NCBI GenBank assembly: GCA_964517315.1 | Contig: CAZFCJ010000159.1 | Coordinates: 1-6,570 of the forward strand | Source: DASWJQ01 sp964517315 | GTDB lineage: Bacteria; Chloroflexota; Anaerolineae; Anaerolineales; E44-bin32 | Reading direction: 5' to 3' | Length of the DNA: 6,570 nt | In this document: piece by piece, positions 1-5,459 of the stretch | Layout: each line of letters starts with the position of its first letter | Position numbering within the stretch: the stretch's first letter is position 1 | Made by a program: the position numbers and the translations under genes | Notes under the pieces: model-generated | Told to the model about the DNA's origin: nothing | The model's input: only the letters and a program-made list of their open reading frames with translations | Databases searched by the model: none

Positions 1-711
1 GCGCCGACGGCGACGCTGTGGCCTTCCCCGAAGGAGCATCGGGACGATGTGCGGCGTTTTGTCCGTTCATAGAGGTGGGCGACATATTTGCATCGTCAGT
101 TGAGGCGGTGTCGCTGGGGCACGATTAGGCGCTGCCTTCTTAAGCAAGAGCTGTCCTCCTAGAATCGCGCTTCCCCGGCAAGGGCTTTTCTCACCAAAGA
201 TCCTATTCTGCTTCAGGGCTTGACCATGTGTGAGCGGCGGCGCAGCGAGTATCGCAGCATCATCCGAGACGATCGCTATCCATCTATAGAGTTCATTATC
301 TTGAGCCATCCGCGCCAAGGGGACCGCTTTCTTGAGCGCCTGAAACGAGCTATCTCCTTACTGCTGCTTGCAACAGCGGATAGGGCTTGTCTATAATGCC
401 CAGGTCCGCTAGGTTGGAGCCGAGGGTTCAGAATACGATCCTCGAAACAGTCTGTTCGGGCTTTGTTAGGGTGATGGTAGCGGGGGAGTACGTTAGGAGA
501 GGGGACTAATACGCGCCGCCTGCCAGTGTTTTTGCTGACAAGGATGTGGCCGTGCTTTTTTAGCTTCTTCGTGTGCCGTTGGCGCATGGAAGCTCAGCCC
601 TCAGGGCGGTTTCCGTGTCAAGGGAGTACGACCCAATCCGACGCGCCGGTCGGTTGAAGGGGGGACGCCGGCTGGACGTTTTCGATTTATACAGCGAATT
701 GAAGGATCTAC
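1..711. other. Stretch without a supportable gene, upstream of the lipoprotein gene
   Basis: No reading frame here has a recognisable product. Two minus-strand open frames (318-67 and 587-276) overlap each other, have low-complexity, Arg/Pro-rich translations and no ribosome-binding site, so I do not call them. On the plus strand one frame is open from the window edge to a TAG at 70-72 (23 codons) and another to a TAG near 126-128 (41 codons). Either could be the tail of a gene that begins outside the window, and I cannot choose between them. No tRNA, strong terminator or repeat array was seen. The last 40 bases probably hold the promoter region of the downstream gene: an AT-rich TTATAC lies at 687-692, but no convincing -35 box precedes it at the usual distance. 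Confidence 0.4.
702..706 (+). promoter_or_regulatory. Ribosome-binding site of the lipoprotein gene
   Basis: AAGGA lies 5 bases before the ATG at 712. It supports that ATG as the start, in agreement with the signal peptide beginning directly at this residue. Confidence 0.6.
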
Positions 712-2607
712 ATGGTCAGGCCCAGCTCTAAAGCCCTTCCGTTGACGCTCTCATGCCTGCTCTTGATATCGATCAGCTGCTCGACGCTGCTACCTGGGGA
801 TTCTTCTGATTCGACGGAGGTCACGGATCAGCCTGAAACAGCGCTAAGCGAGACGCCCGAGCTGTCTGAACCGACAGCCACCAGCATAAGCTGTGAAGGC
901 GCGGAGTTGGTTGAGCAGTCTGGCAGGCCGGGGGCGTTACTGCCGGTAGCGGGTTTGCCTGAAGCGCTGCCGGCCGATGTATTTGCCGCTACCTACATGA
1001 CGGATGATAGGGAGGAAACGGCTTCCCTCTTGGAGGGAGAATCCGGGCCTGCAGTGCTCATCCCAGTCCATCCATCGGGTATCAGTGGTGGTGAATTTTC
1101 AGTCACAATTCGAGCCGATGAGTCCATTTGCGGCGAAGCAGCAGTCACTGTGGAACCCATAGAAGCCGCCCCTGGCGCCTTCGCCAGCTACGTTGACGCA
1201 CTTCAGGAATACATGGATGTCAGTCGGCGACTCTACGGCGTGACGCGGGAGCAGCTTCTTTCACCTGAGGGACATGACCTTCCTGTACATATTCTTCCGC
1301 TATCTCTGGCGCAACACCTACTTGATGGACCAGAGTTCGAGAATTCGTTGGTCTCCATTTCTGAAGGAACCGCTCCGGTTTTGGAGGACGAACTTGGGAT
1401 GGAGATTGTGGATGCCGTTGCAGCAGAACTAGACTTAGAGGAGCAAATTCGCGCTGAAACGGAGGAGATGCAGGCCTTATTCCTTTCGCAGGCCCGAGAA
1501 GGGAGAGCCCGGGCAGCTACTCAGAGGCCTCAAGTTACCATTCACCAGATTGATTCCCCGTTAGCTTTGGATATGGCCATGACTCGGCAGGACCTTTGCG
1601 AGCATAAATACGACGTATACGATGAGTTCGCAGGAGTGGCGAAAGCCATGGAAAGCTGGTTTGAGGATTCCCTCGTCAAATTCCTTCCCCCCCAGGCTAA
1701 GGCGCCCTTTAAGATAAGGAAGCTCCTGCATGGATCTGTGGATTTTGGTTGTGTTTACATGCTCCCAAGTGAGTTTAAAGACAATACAACTGCAGAAGGC
1801 TCAATCCTGTGGTTTCCTCAGGACTGGGAGGGCAAGGATGGAGCTGTTATGCGGACACATGTTCTTGCTCGAAGTAAACGGTTAGATTTTATGAAGGAAA
1901 TCGAGGTCCTGATGGACGGCATTGAGGATCAGCAGGACCGCGACATTATCAGTGAGATGGCGCAGGATTTATGCAGTCAGTTTGAACGCTGCCGCCAAGA
2001 TGAGCCTGTGATTGGCCCCATTGAGTATGGTCCAATTACGATTACGGGAACAGATTGGACCGAGGCTGAGACTCTCAATGAGGTCTTATATGTAAATACA
2101 GCTGATGAAGCTCATTATTACGGGCCAGAAAGGAATGTCACAGGCACTGGGCGTGTACTGGTGACGACAAAGGAGTCGGAATTCGGCGATGCCGAGCCGG
2201 CGAGTACCGAATTGACCGTATTGGTATCAGGATGTGTCGATGGCGATGGGAATCATCCCGAGGGCAGCTATCTTTTTGAGCAGGAGCCATATACGATCAC
2301 CTGCCGCGGCGGAATTAGCAGCCAATCCGGTGGGGGTACATTTAGTGCCTCTTTGGAGTGGCATGATCCGGAAGCATGTATCATTCGGGTGACGGTTGAG
2401 GATGTCGAATATCTGGCAGGGCGTGTCTTACAAAACTCTGATGGAAGTGTTTATCAAGGATTGATCAACGAGGAGGCGGTTGCCTGTGGTGTGACCATGT
2501 CTTGGAGTGAGGCTGACCAAGACTTCCTGAGCGAAATGAGATGTTGGACCAAGGATGATAATAAAGTTTGCACTGGAACTACGAGCTTCACGATGACTCC
2601 TCGTTGA
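712..2607 (+). CDS. Secreted, probably lipid-anchored protein of unknown function (631 aa)
   Basis: I do not recognise a named family. Residues 1-23 form a signal peptide: basic start (Arg3, Lys7), hydrophobic core 8-21, then Ser-Ile-Ser before Cys23. This fits the broad bacterial lipobox rule (small residue before Cys), although the usual Leu at -3 is Ser, so lipidation is probable rather than certain. Residues 24-60 are a flexible Ser/Thr/Glu/Pro linker typical of surface lipoproteins. Residues 61-155 look like a small beta-rich domain bounded by Cys61 and Cys140, which could form a disulfide; it ends with a Gly-Gly segment and a Pro-Gly. Residues 156-270 are acidic and largely helical. Residues 295-430 are mixed, with Cys296, 347, 421 and 427. 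Residues 435-631 look beta-rich and carry six more cysteines (508, 531, 556, 592, 611, 620), consistent with an extracytoplasmic disulfide-bonded fold. No catalytic motif or extra membrane segment was seen. The gene stands alone, with lower GC than the cyclase gene, and no obvious terminator follows. Confidence 0.85.
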   Translation: MVRPSSKALPLTLSCLLLISISCSTLLPGDSSDSTEVTDQPETALSETPELSEPTATSISCEGAELVEQSGRPGALLPVAGLPEALPADVFAATYMTDDREETASLLEGESGPAVLIPVHPSGISGGEFSVTIRADESICGEAAVTVEPIEAAPGAFASYVDALQEYMDVSRRLYGVTREQLLSPEGHDLPVHILPLSLAQHLLDGPEFENSLVSISEGTAPVLEDELGMEIVDAVAAELDLEEQIRAETEEMQALFLSQAREGRARAATQRPQVTIHQIDSPLALDMAMTRQDLCEHKYDVYDEFAGVAKAMESWFEDSLVKFLPPQAKAPFKIRKLLHGSVDFGCVYMLPSEFKDNTTAEGSILWFPQDWEGKDGAVMRTHVLARSKRLDFMKEIEVLMDGIEDQQDRDIISEMAQDLCSQFERCRQDEPVIGPIEYGPITITGTDWTEAETLNEVLYVNTADEAHYYGPERNVTGTGRVLVTTKESEFGDAEPASTELTVLVSGCVDGDGNHPEGSYLFEQEPYTITCRGGISSQSGGGTFSASLEWHDPEACIIRVTVEDVEYLAGRVLQNSDGSVYQGLINEEAVACGVTMSWSEADQDFLSEMRCWTKDDNKVCTGTTSFTMTPR

Positions 2608-2770
2608 TACCCGAAGCCGACAGCCTGATCAGACGCCACGTGGTTAGACCACATGAAGTAAATATGGTGGAAGGTGGAAGGGCCGCCGATTCTATGCCTA
2701 TTGGGAAGATCGCGCTGGCTTATGTCGCCTCTTCCCAGGTAGCCAGGTAGACCTCCTGCTAGGGGGCTAG

Positions 2771-2926
2771 GGTGTCGATTTCTGGCTTGGCGTCTCGTTA
2801 ATCTCGGTGGAAAGCGCCCTTGGCATCACTCGGGAATCCCTCATCCGGTGGAATCAAGTCCGTTATCCGGCGATCGAGGATGGGCGCATTTGGCATGGAT
2901 GGGAACTTGTTGTCCATCGCCAGTAG
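2771..2926 (+). pseudogene. Coding-like fragment with a possible helix-turn-helix, no start codon
   Basis: This frame opens after a TAG at 2768-2770 and ends at a TAG at 2924-2926, giving 51 codons without ATG; a GTG at 2807 is the best internal start but has no Shine-Dalgarno. The translation contains GITRESLIRWN followed by YPAIEDGRIWHGWELVVHR, which resembles a small DNA-binding helix-turn-helix protein or a phage-type regulator. That is an impression, not an identification. It lies in the same frame as the longer open stretch at 2945-3286, separated only by six codons bearing two stops, so both may be pieces of one gene that acquired nonsense mutations. Confidence 0.3.
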
Positions 2927-2944
2927 GCTGTCCGGCGCTGAAAA

Positions 2945-3286
2945 TTGCCATTGACATCGGTACTGAAAAGCAAACCATACCTGATCGTCTCGGATCAGAT
3001 CCAGGAGCTTTTGGCCCGGTTCACATCCGAGAAAGAAAGCGCGCTACGCGACAGATGGCGGCTCAGCGCCGAGACAATCTTCTATAGATGCGTCAATCCA
3101 ACTCGGATGGAGCAGCGCGCGGACCCACTCGCCGATGACCCAGAGCTGTTCGAATTAGCCCAGGCGCAGGTGGAGGCTTACTCGAAATTCGGCGGAAGGT
3201 CTCTCGCCGACGATCCGCTCTGCGCCGGATGCGTTGCGATGACCGAGCAGGACATGGCCATGCGTGGATCTCTTGGTCCGGTATGA
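2945..3286 (+). CDS. Hypothetical small protein (113 aa), possibly the distal part of a broken gene
   Basis: The frame opens right after a TGA at 2939-2941. The only early starts are TTG codons at 2945 and 2951, without a good ribosome-binding site. The product is not recognised. Its composition is protein-like: a mixed charged helix around residues 15-60, an acidic segment with a repeated Leu-Ala-Asp-Asp-Pro motif (near residues 62 and 87), and Cys-Ala-Gly-Cys near the end. Third codon positions look clearly richer in G/C than second positions, the bias expected of translated sequence in such a genome. The same frame upstream (2771-2926) also looks coding, so this is more likely the remainder of a decayed gene of about 170 codons than an intact small gene. 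Confidence 0.35.
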   Translation: MPLTSVLKSKPYLIVSDQIQELLARFTSEKESALRDRWRLSAETIFYRCVNPTRMEQRADPLADDPELFELAQAQVEAYSKFGGRSLADDPLCAGCVAMTEQDMAMRGSLGPV

Positions 3287-3393
3287 GGTGAATCCCCCTT
3301 TCGGGAGTACAGTGGGGTCGGAGTAGGTTTCGTCGCAGGGACGCGCGTGGAACCCGCAGGACCCTTCGACGGTGGTTTTTGCGACCCTGAGTC

Positions 3394-3414
3394 AGGAGGC
3401 GACGGCGGGATTCG
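3394..3414 (-). repeat. 21-bp direct repeat, copy 1 (tRNA-like 3' end)
   Basis: This is an exact 21-base copy of 3550-3570. On the minus strand it corresponds to the 3' side of a T arm plus the acceptor-side end of the tRNA-like element at 3549-3622. Flanking sequence differs on both sides, so this copy does not form a complete T arm. Confidence 0.7.
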
Positions 3415-3548
3415 CCTCGCGGGCAAGCCGCGGGACTTTCCGGGAACTGTGATGGGAGGCGGGCGAAGCATTTGCCTCGGGGCTTGCGCCGCTAGACTTT
3501 GGTCAGCCGGATTGAGCAAGAGTTGGTGAGGAAAAGGTCGAATGGAAT

Positions 3549-3622
3549 GAGGAGGCGACGGCGGGATTCGAACCCGCGAATGAGGGTTCCGAACCCTTGC
3601 CTTGCATGGCGTCAACCTCCTC
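3549..3622 (-). tRNA. Degenerate tRNA-like cloverleaf (anticodon position CGG), probable tRNA relic
   Basis: Read on the minus strand, 74 bases fold like a tRNA. The ends pair as GAGGAGG (3622-3616) with CCTCCTC (3555-3549), extended inward by GACG (3613-3610) with CGTC (3560-3557). A short D-like arm is GCC/GGC. An anticodon-like arm is AGGG-TTCGGAA-CCCT (3597-3583), with the loop placing CGG at 3591-3589. A perfect T arm is GCGGG-TTCGAAT-CCCGC (3577-3561). Against function: the D arm has three pairs and no GG in its loop, extra bases lie between the T arm and the 7-bp outer stem, the base after the anticodon is A where proline tRNAs carry G, and no CCA is encoded. A class II reading, in which AGGGTTC-G-GAACCCT is a variable arm, is also possible. 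I treat it as a tRNA fragment or pseudogene. Confidence 0.4.
3550..3570 (-). repeat. 21-bp direct repeat, copy 2 (tRNA-like 3' end)
   Basis: Identical to 3394-3414, 156 bases downstream. This copy is the one integrated into the complete T arm at 3561-3577. A repeat of a tRNA 3' end is what integrases that recombine at tRNA genes leave behind, but no integrase gene lies between the copies. Confidence 0.7.
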
Positions 3623-3750
3623 CCGCAGGTGATATGTAGGAATGATCTATCATAATGAAGAGCAAGTCTAATCTAGTGTCTGAGGCTCCAAACAACCGAA
3701 AATATTTAGGCCACCCTCAGAAGCCGAGCCTGACGATCTAAGGCCCTGCT

Positions 3751-3836
3751 TTCAGGATTACCACTCATAACCTGAAGGTCGCCGGCCATGGTCCCGCGAG
3801 CGGAGCGAAGCGGGAGAGAATCCGGCCCCCGCTACC
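3751..3836 (+). pseudogene. 3' half of an initiator tRNA-fMet, interrupted in the anticodon arm and T loop
   Basis: The initiator tRNA-Met 3' half can be followed piece by piece: anticodon loop CTCATAA (3764-3770, CAT at 3766-3768), stem CCTGA (3771-3775), variable AGGTC (3776-3780), T stem GCCGG (3781-3785) with CCGGC (3822-3826), acceptor 3' strand CCCCGCT (3827-3833), then ACC. The run TCCGGCCCCCGC matches the E. coli initiator tRNA as I know it. Two departures stand out. Seven bases (ATTACCA, 3757-3763) separate the 5' stem strand TTCAGG (3751-3756) from the loop. The T loop is 36 bases instead of 7 and contains a hairpin TCCCGC (3792-3797) with GCGGGA (3810-3815). No acceptor 5' strand or D arm is found upstream, and the terminal CCA reads CCT. 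A terminator follows directly. Confidence 0.6.
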
Positions 3837-3837
3837 T

Positions 3838-3865
3838 AAAAGGGCACCCGAAAGGGTGCTTTTTT
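3838..3865 (+). terminator. Intrinsic terminator behind the tRNA-fMet relic
   Basis: GCACCC (3844-3849), loop GAAA (3850-3853), GGGTGC (3854-3859), then six T (3860-3865): a textbook rho-independent terminator with a stable GNRA tetraloop. An A run (3838-3841) lies upstream, so weaker activity in the other direction is possible. Its position right after the tRNA-fMet 3' end suggests it was the native terminator of that tRNA gene. Confidence 0.85.
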
Positions 3866-3884
3866 CATTCCGAGGTTAGCAACT

Positions 3885-3899
3885 CGGGATTCGAACCCG
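3885..3899 (-). pseudogene. tRNA T-arm fragment on the minus strand
   Basis: These 15 bases are identical to 3562-3576, the T arm of the minus-strand relic at 3549-3622. On the minus strand they read as CGGG-TTCGAAT-CCCG, a T loop with four pairs. No acceptor or anticodon arm of the same orientation is recognisable around it. Alternatively, as part of the plus-strand element that follows, CGGG/CCCG could be an anticodon stem with an oversized 14-base loop. Confidence 0.35.
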
Positions 3900-3900
3900 T

Positions 3901-3938
3901 AACCCGGGGGATCACAGGTTCGAATCCTGTACGGGCCC
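3901..3938 (+). pseudogene. 3' half of a tRNA (plus strand), relic
   Basis: A perfect T arm ACAGG (3914-3918), TTCGAAT (3919-3925), CCTGT (3926-3930) is followed by a seven-base acceptor 3' strand ACGGGCC (3931-3937) and a discriminator C. Upstream, TAACCCGGGGGATC resembles the 3' side of an anticodon arm plus variable loop. No matching 5' acceptor strand (GGCCCGT) or D arm is present and no CCA follows, so it is a 3'-half fragment. The identity of the parent tRNA is uncertain; a methionine- or threonine-like tRNA is conceivable. Confidence 0.45.
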
Positions 3939-4003
3939 GCGGAGCTTCGGTCCTGAAAGAGTCATTAGACGCAATAAACGCTTGGAAAACCTATGTTGAA
4001 GTT

Positions 4004-4046
4004 CAATAAGAATGTCAGTCCAATAATTCAGTAAAAATGTCAGTCC
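4004..4046. repeat. Two 18-bp imperfect direct repeats at the IS right end
   Basis: Units at 4004-4021 and 4029-4046 agree at 16 of 18 positions and share the exact core AATGTCAGTCC (4011-4021, 4036-4046), spaced 25 bases apart. They lie just outside the transposase stop codon, where transposase-binding repeats would be expected. Their role as binding sites is inferred from position. Confidence 0.7.
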
Positions 4047-4156
4047 TTGTCTTTAGCCGAGACCTTGAAAGGCCTCCTCCACAGATGGTCTGCGGGCGGC
4101 TTCAAGGGCTTTCTCTTCTTCGACGGTTTCGTCTCTTTCTCGTTACCGTTGGTGGG

Positions 4157-5333
4157 TCATTCCCGCACGACAGCCTTCACGGCGGGTGTGAACTTGCCCA
4201 CCTGCGGCGGCCCAGCCTCTTCCGGTTCGAAAGCAACCAGCTCGCGCTCTTGATACCAGGCCCTTAAACGCCCATCCATATGCTGGCGGACTTCGACCTG
4301 ACAGCGAGCATAGTTGCCGCGGTGCCGATCGGGCGGGATCTGCAGTACGTGGCCTGCGAACGAGATCGTGTTGTCGGTGCGCACCTTCCGGCTGTGCTTG
4401 AAGCAGAACATGGCCTCAAGATCCAGTTCACTCGGCAGAGGTAGATAGGTGCTCTCAACCTCCGCCGGAGGCTGCGCGAAGGCGGCGTTGAAGCGGAGCA
4501 GGAATTCAACCAGAAACTGGTTGGCTTCTTCCAGCGTACTGATCTGCGCTAGGGCCAGCTCGTTGGCCAGGCGGTCCTGGAAGGTTCCAAACAGCCGCTC
4601 GATGCGGCCACGGCCCTGTGGAGAGAAGCTGGGGATGAGTTCGATGCTCAGTTCGTCCATCAGGCGCCCGAATTGGCTCCTGGGGGCTTCTCCGGACAGC
4701 TGCTGCTCTACACTGACCTGTTTGGGGCTGCCGAAGGTACGCGGTACGTGTGCGGAAGATGCTGTGGCGGTCCGCATAGACCGCCAGCGGCAGGCCCTGC
4801 GAGAGAGCGATTGCCCGCAGCAGCAAGGAGTAGCCGGCAGCATCCTCCTGCAGCCGAAAGAGCGCAATTGGGACCTGGCCGGTGGCATCGTCGATGGCCG
4901 ACACCAGGGTCAGCCACGGGCCGCGGTCTCCCAGCCAGGGGTGCTCACTGCCATCGATCTGCAGCAGCATTCCCGGACGAGGATAGCGCTCCCGCCGGCT
5001 GCGGTGCTTGGGCGCACGGCGCTTGCGCGGACCGGGCGCTCCAGCCGCCCGCCGCCTGCGGCGGGCGGAGGAAAGTGAAACCCGGATGTCGTGGTGCTCC
5101 TTGAGCATCTCCGTCACGTGATGGTCGTTGAAAGCACAGTGCTTGGTGCGGACAAGTTCCACCACTTGTAGCCTGATCTCCTCCGGGAGCCGCCGCGGTG
5201 ACAGTCGGCCCCGATTACCGTGGGCCAGCGCCTGGGCCCCGTGCTCGCGGCAGCTGGATTTGAGCCGGTAGAGATGGCGTTCCTTTTTAGCTCCCCAGGC
5301 TTGGCCCTCTGCCCTTGAGGTGCATACTCGCAT
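4157..5333 (-). pseudogene. DDE (rve) transposase of the ISNCY/IS1202-like group, frameshifted and N-terminally truncated
   Basis: The gene reads from about 5333 to a stop at 4157-4159 in two frames. The first frame (5333 to about 4749) begins within a degraded helix-turn-helix region (KERHLYRLK), continues with AHGNRGRLSPRRLPEE, a basic stretch, then the catalytic core: QIDGS with the first Asp (codon 4955-4953), AIDDATGQ, and VYADRHSIFRT with the second Asp (codon 4772-4770). The second frame (about 4746 to 4160) resumes with PRTFGSPKQ, then SPQGRGRIERLFGTFQDRL with the catalytic Glu (codon 4600-4598), LRFNAAFAQPPAE and a C-terminal DNTISFAGHVLQI segment usual for the family. All three catalytic acidic residues survive, but the frame change between them destroys the enzyme. 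Roughly 20 or more N-terminal residues are missing and a TAG lies just upstream of the ATG at 5333. The shift is a net gain of one base (modulo 3), best explained by four extra bases near 4745-4750. Intact relatives cut and join DNA to move their own IS. Confidence 0.8.
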
Positions 5334-5341
5334 ACTATAAT
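5315..5341 (+). promoter_or_regulatory. Possible promoter for the cyclase gene, at the IS remnant edge
   Basis: A perfect -10 hexamer TATAAT (5336-5341) is preceded by TTGAGG (5315-5320) at a short 15-bp spacing. Initiation would fall near 5348, giving a leader of about 110 bases before the cyclase ATG. The -35 match is partial and the spacing suboptimal, so this is a candidate only. Confidence 0.3.
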
Positions 5342-5444
5342 GAGTCTACGCTTAGTTAATGATGGGTTTCCAAAACCATAGAAACCGGTTGCTCTTCCGA
5401 TAGAGTTTGCGCTGCCCCAGACCGTAGGGCACCGGCCAATCCAC

Positions 5445-5453
5445 GGAGGAGGA
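5445..5453 (+). promoter_or_regulatory. Strong ribosome-binding site of the cyclase gene
   Basis: GGAGGAGGA ends 6 bases before the ATG at 5460. This near-perfect Shine-Dalgarno fixes the start despite the unusually long 15-residue stretch before the twin arginines. Confidence 0.85.
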
Positions 5454-5459
5454 ATTGCC

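Larger units (their letters stand above)
2608..3393. other. Spacer with decayed coding-like sequence
   Basis: After the lipoprotein stop there is no strong terminator; a weak hairpin (GTGGT-TAG-ACCAC, near 2639-2651) has no T run. Short imperfect tandem repeats occur around 2738-2772 (for example CAGGTAG twice). From 2771 to 3286 one plus frame reads like protein but is cut by two stops (listed separately). From 3287 to 3393 I see nothing definite. Confidence 0.4.
3994..5345 (-). mobile_element. Truncated ISNCY-family (IS1202-like) insertion sequence remnant
   Basis: The transposase remnant and a terminal region with repeated motifs define this element. The right end lies near 3994, where TGTTGAAGTTCAATAAG starts the repeats described separately. 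As I recall, IS1202-like elements carry subterminal repeats of this sort. The opposite end should carry the inverted counterpart of GACTGACATT, but nothing like it occurs between 5290 and 5460, and the transposase N-terminus is also missing. That side has therefore been deleted, with the junction near 5335-5345. No target-site duplication can be defined. The element is inactive by both truncation and frameshift. Confidence 0.6.

Noticed and set aside
67..587. Two overlapping minus-strand open frames of 83 and 103 codons
   Set aside because: No ribosome-binding sites, no recognisable motifs, Arg/Pro-rich composition, and they overlap each other. They look like chance frames.
1687..1693. Run of seven C inside the lipoprotein gene as a phase-variation tract
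   Set aside because: The tract is short and lies mid-gene in a high-GC context; without read-level length variation it is unremarkable.
3394..3570. CRISPR-like repeat
   Set aside because: Only two copies exist, 156 bp apart, and the repeat is explained by a tRNA 3' end.
3178..3615. Minus-strand open frame of 145 codons through the tRNA debris
   Set aside because: It starts inside the tRNA-like element, and its N-terminus (RVRIPPSPP-type) is the usual false translation of a T arm.
3549..3900. tmRNA whose 3' end would be the T arm at 3561-3577
   Set aside because: The minus-strand sequence up to about 3900 shows no matching tmRNA 5' end, no tag-coding frame with a conserved tail, and it contains the plus-strand fMet relic instead.
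3788..4009. Plus-strand open frame of 73 codons through the fMet relic and terminator
   Set aside because: It translates tRNA fragments and the terminator hairpin; it is not a gene.
4740..4760. Programmed frameshifting of the transposase
   Set aside because: There is no slippery run at the junction, the shift separates catalytic residues of a protein normally made from one frame as I know the family, and the IS is also truncated. Mutation is simpler.
4449..5104. Long plus-strand open frames opposite the transposase
   Set aside because: They are antisense shadows of the GC-biased transposase codons. Their translations are low-complexity Arg/Ala/Gly-rich, while the minus strand holds the conserved DDE motifs.
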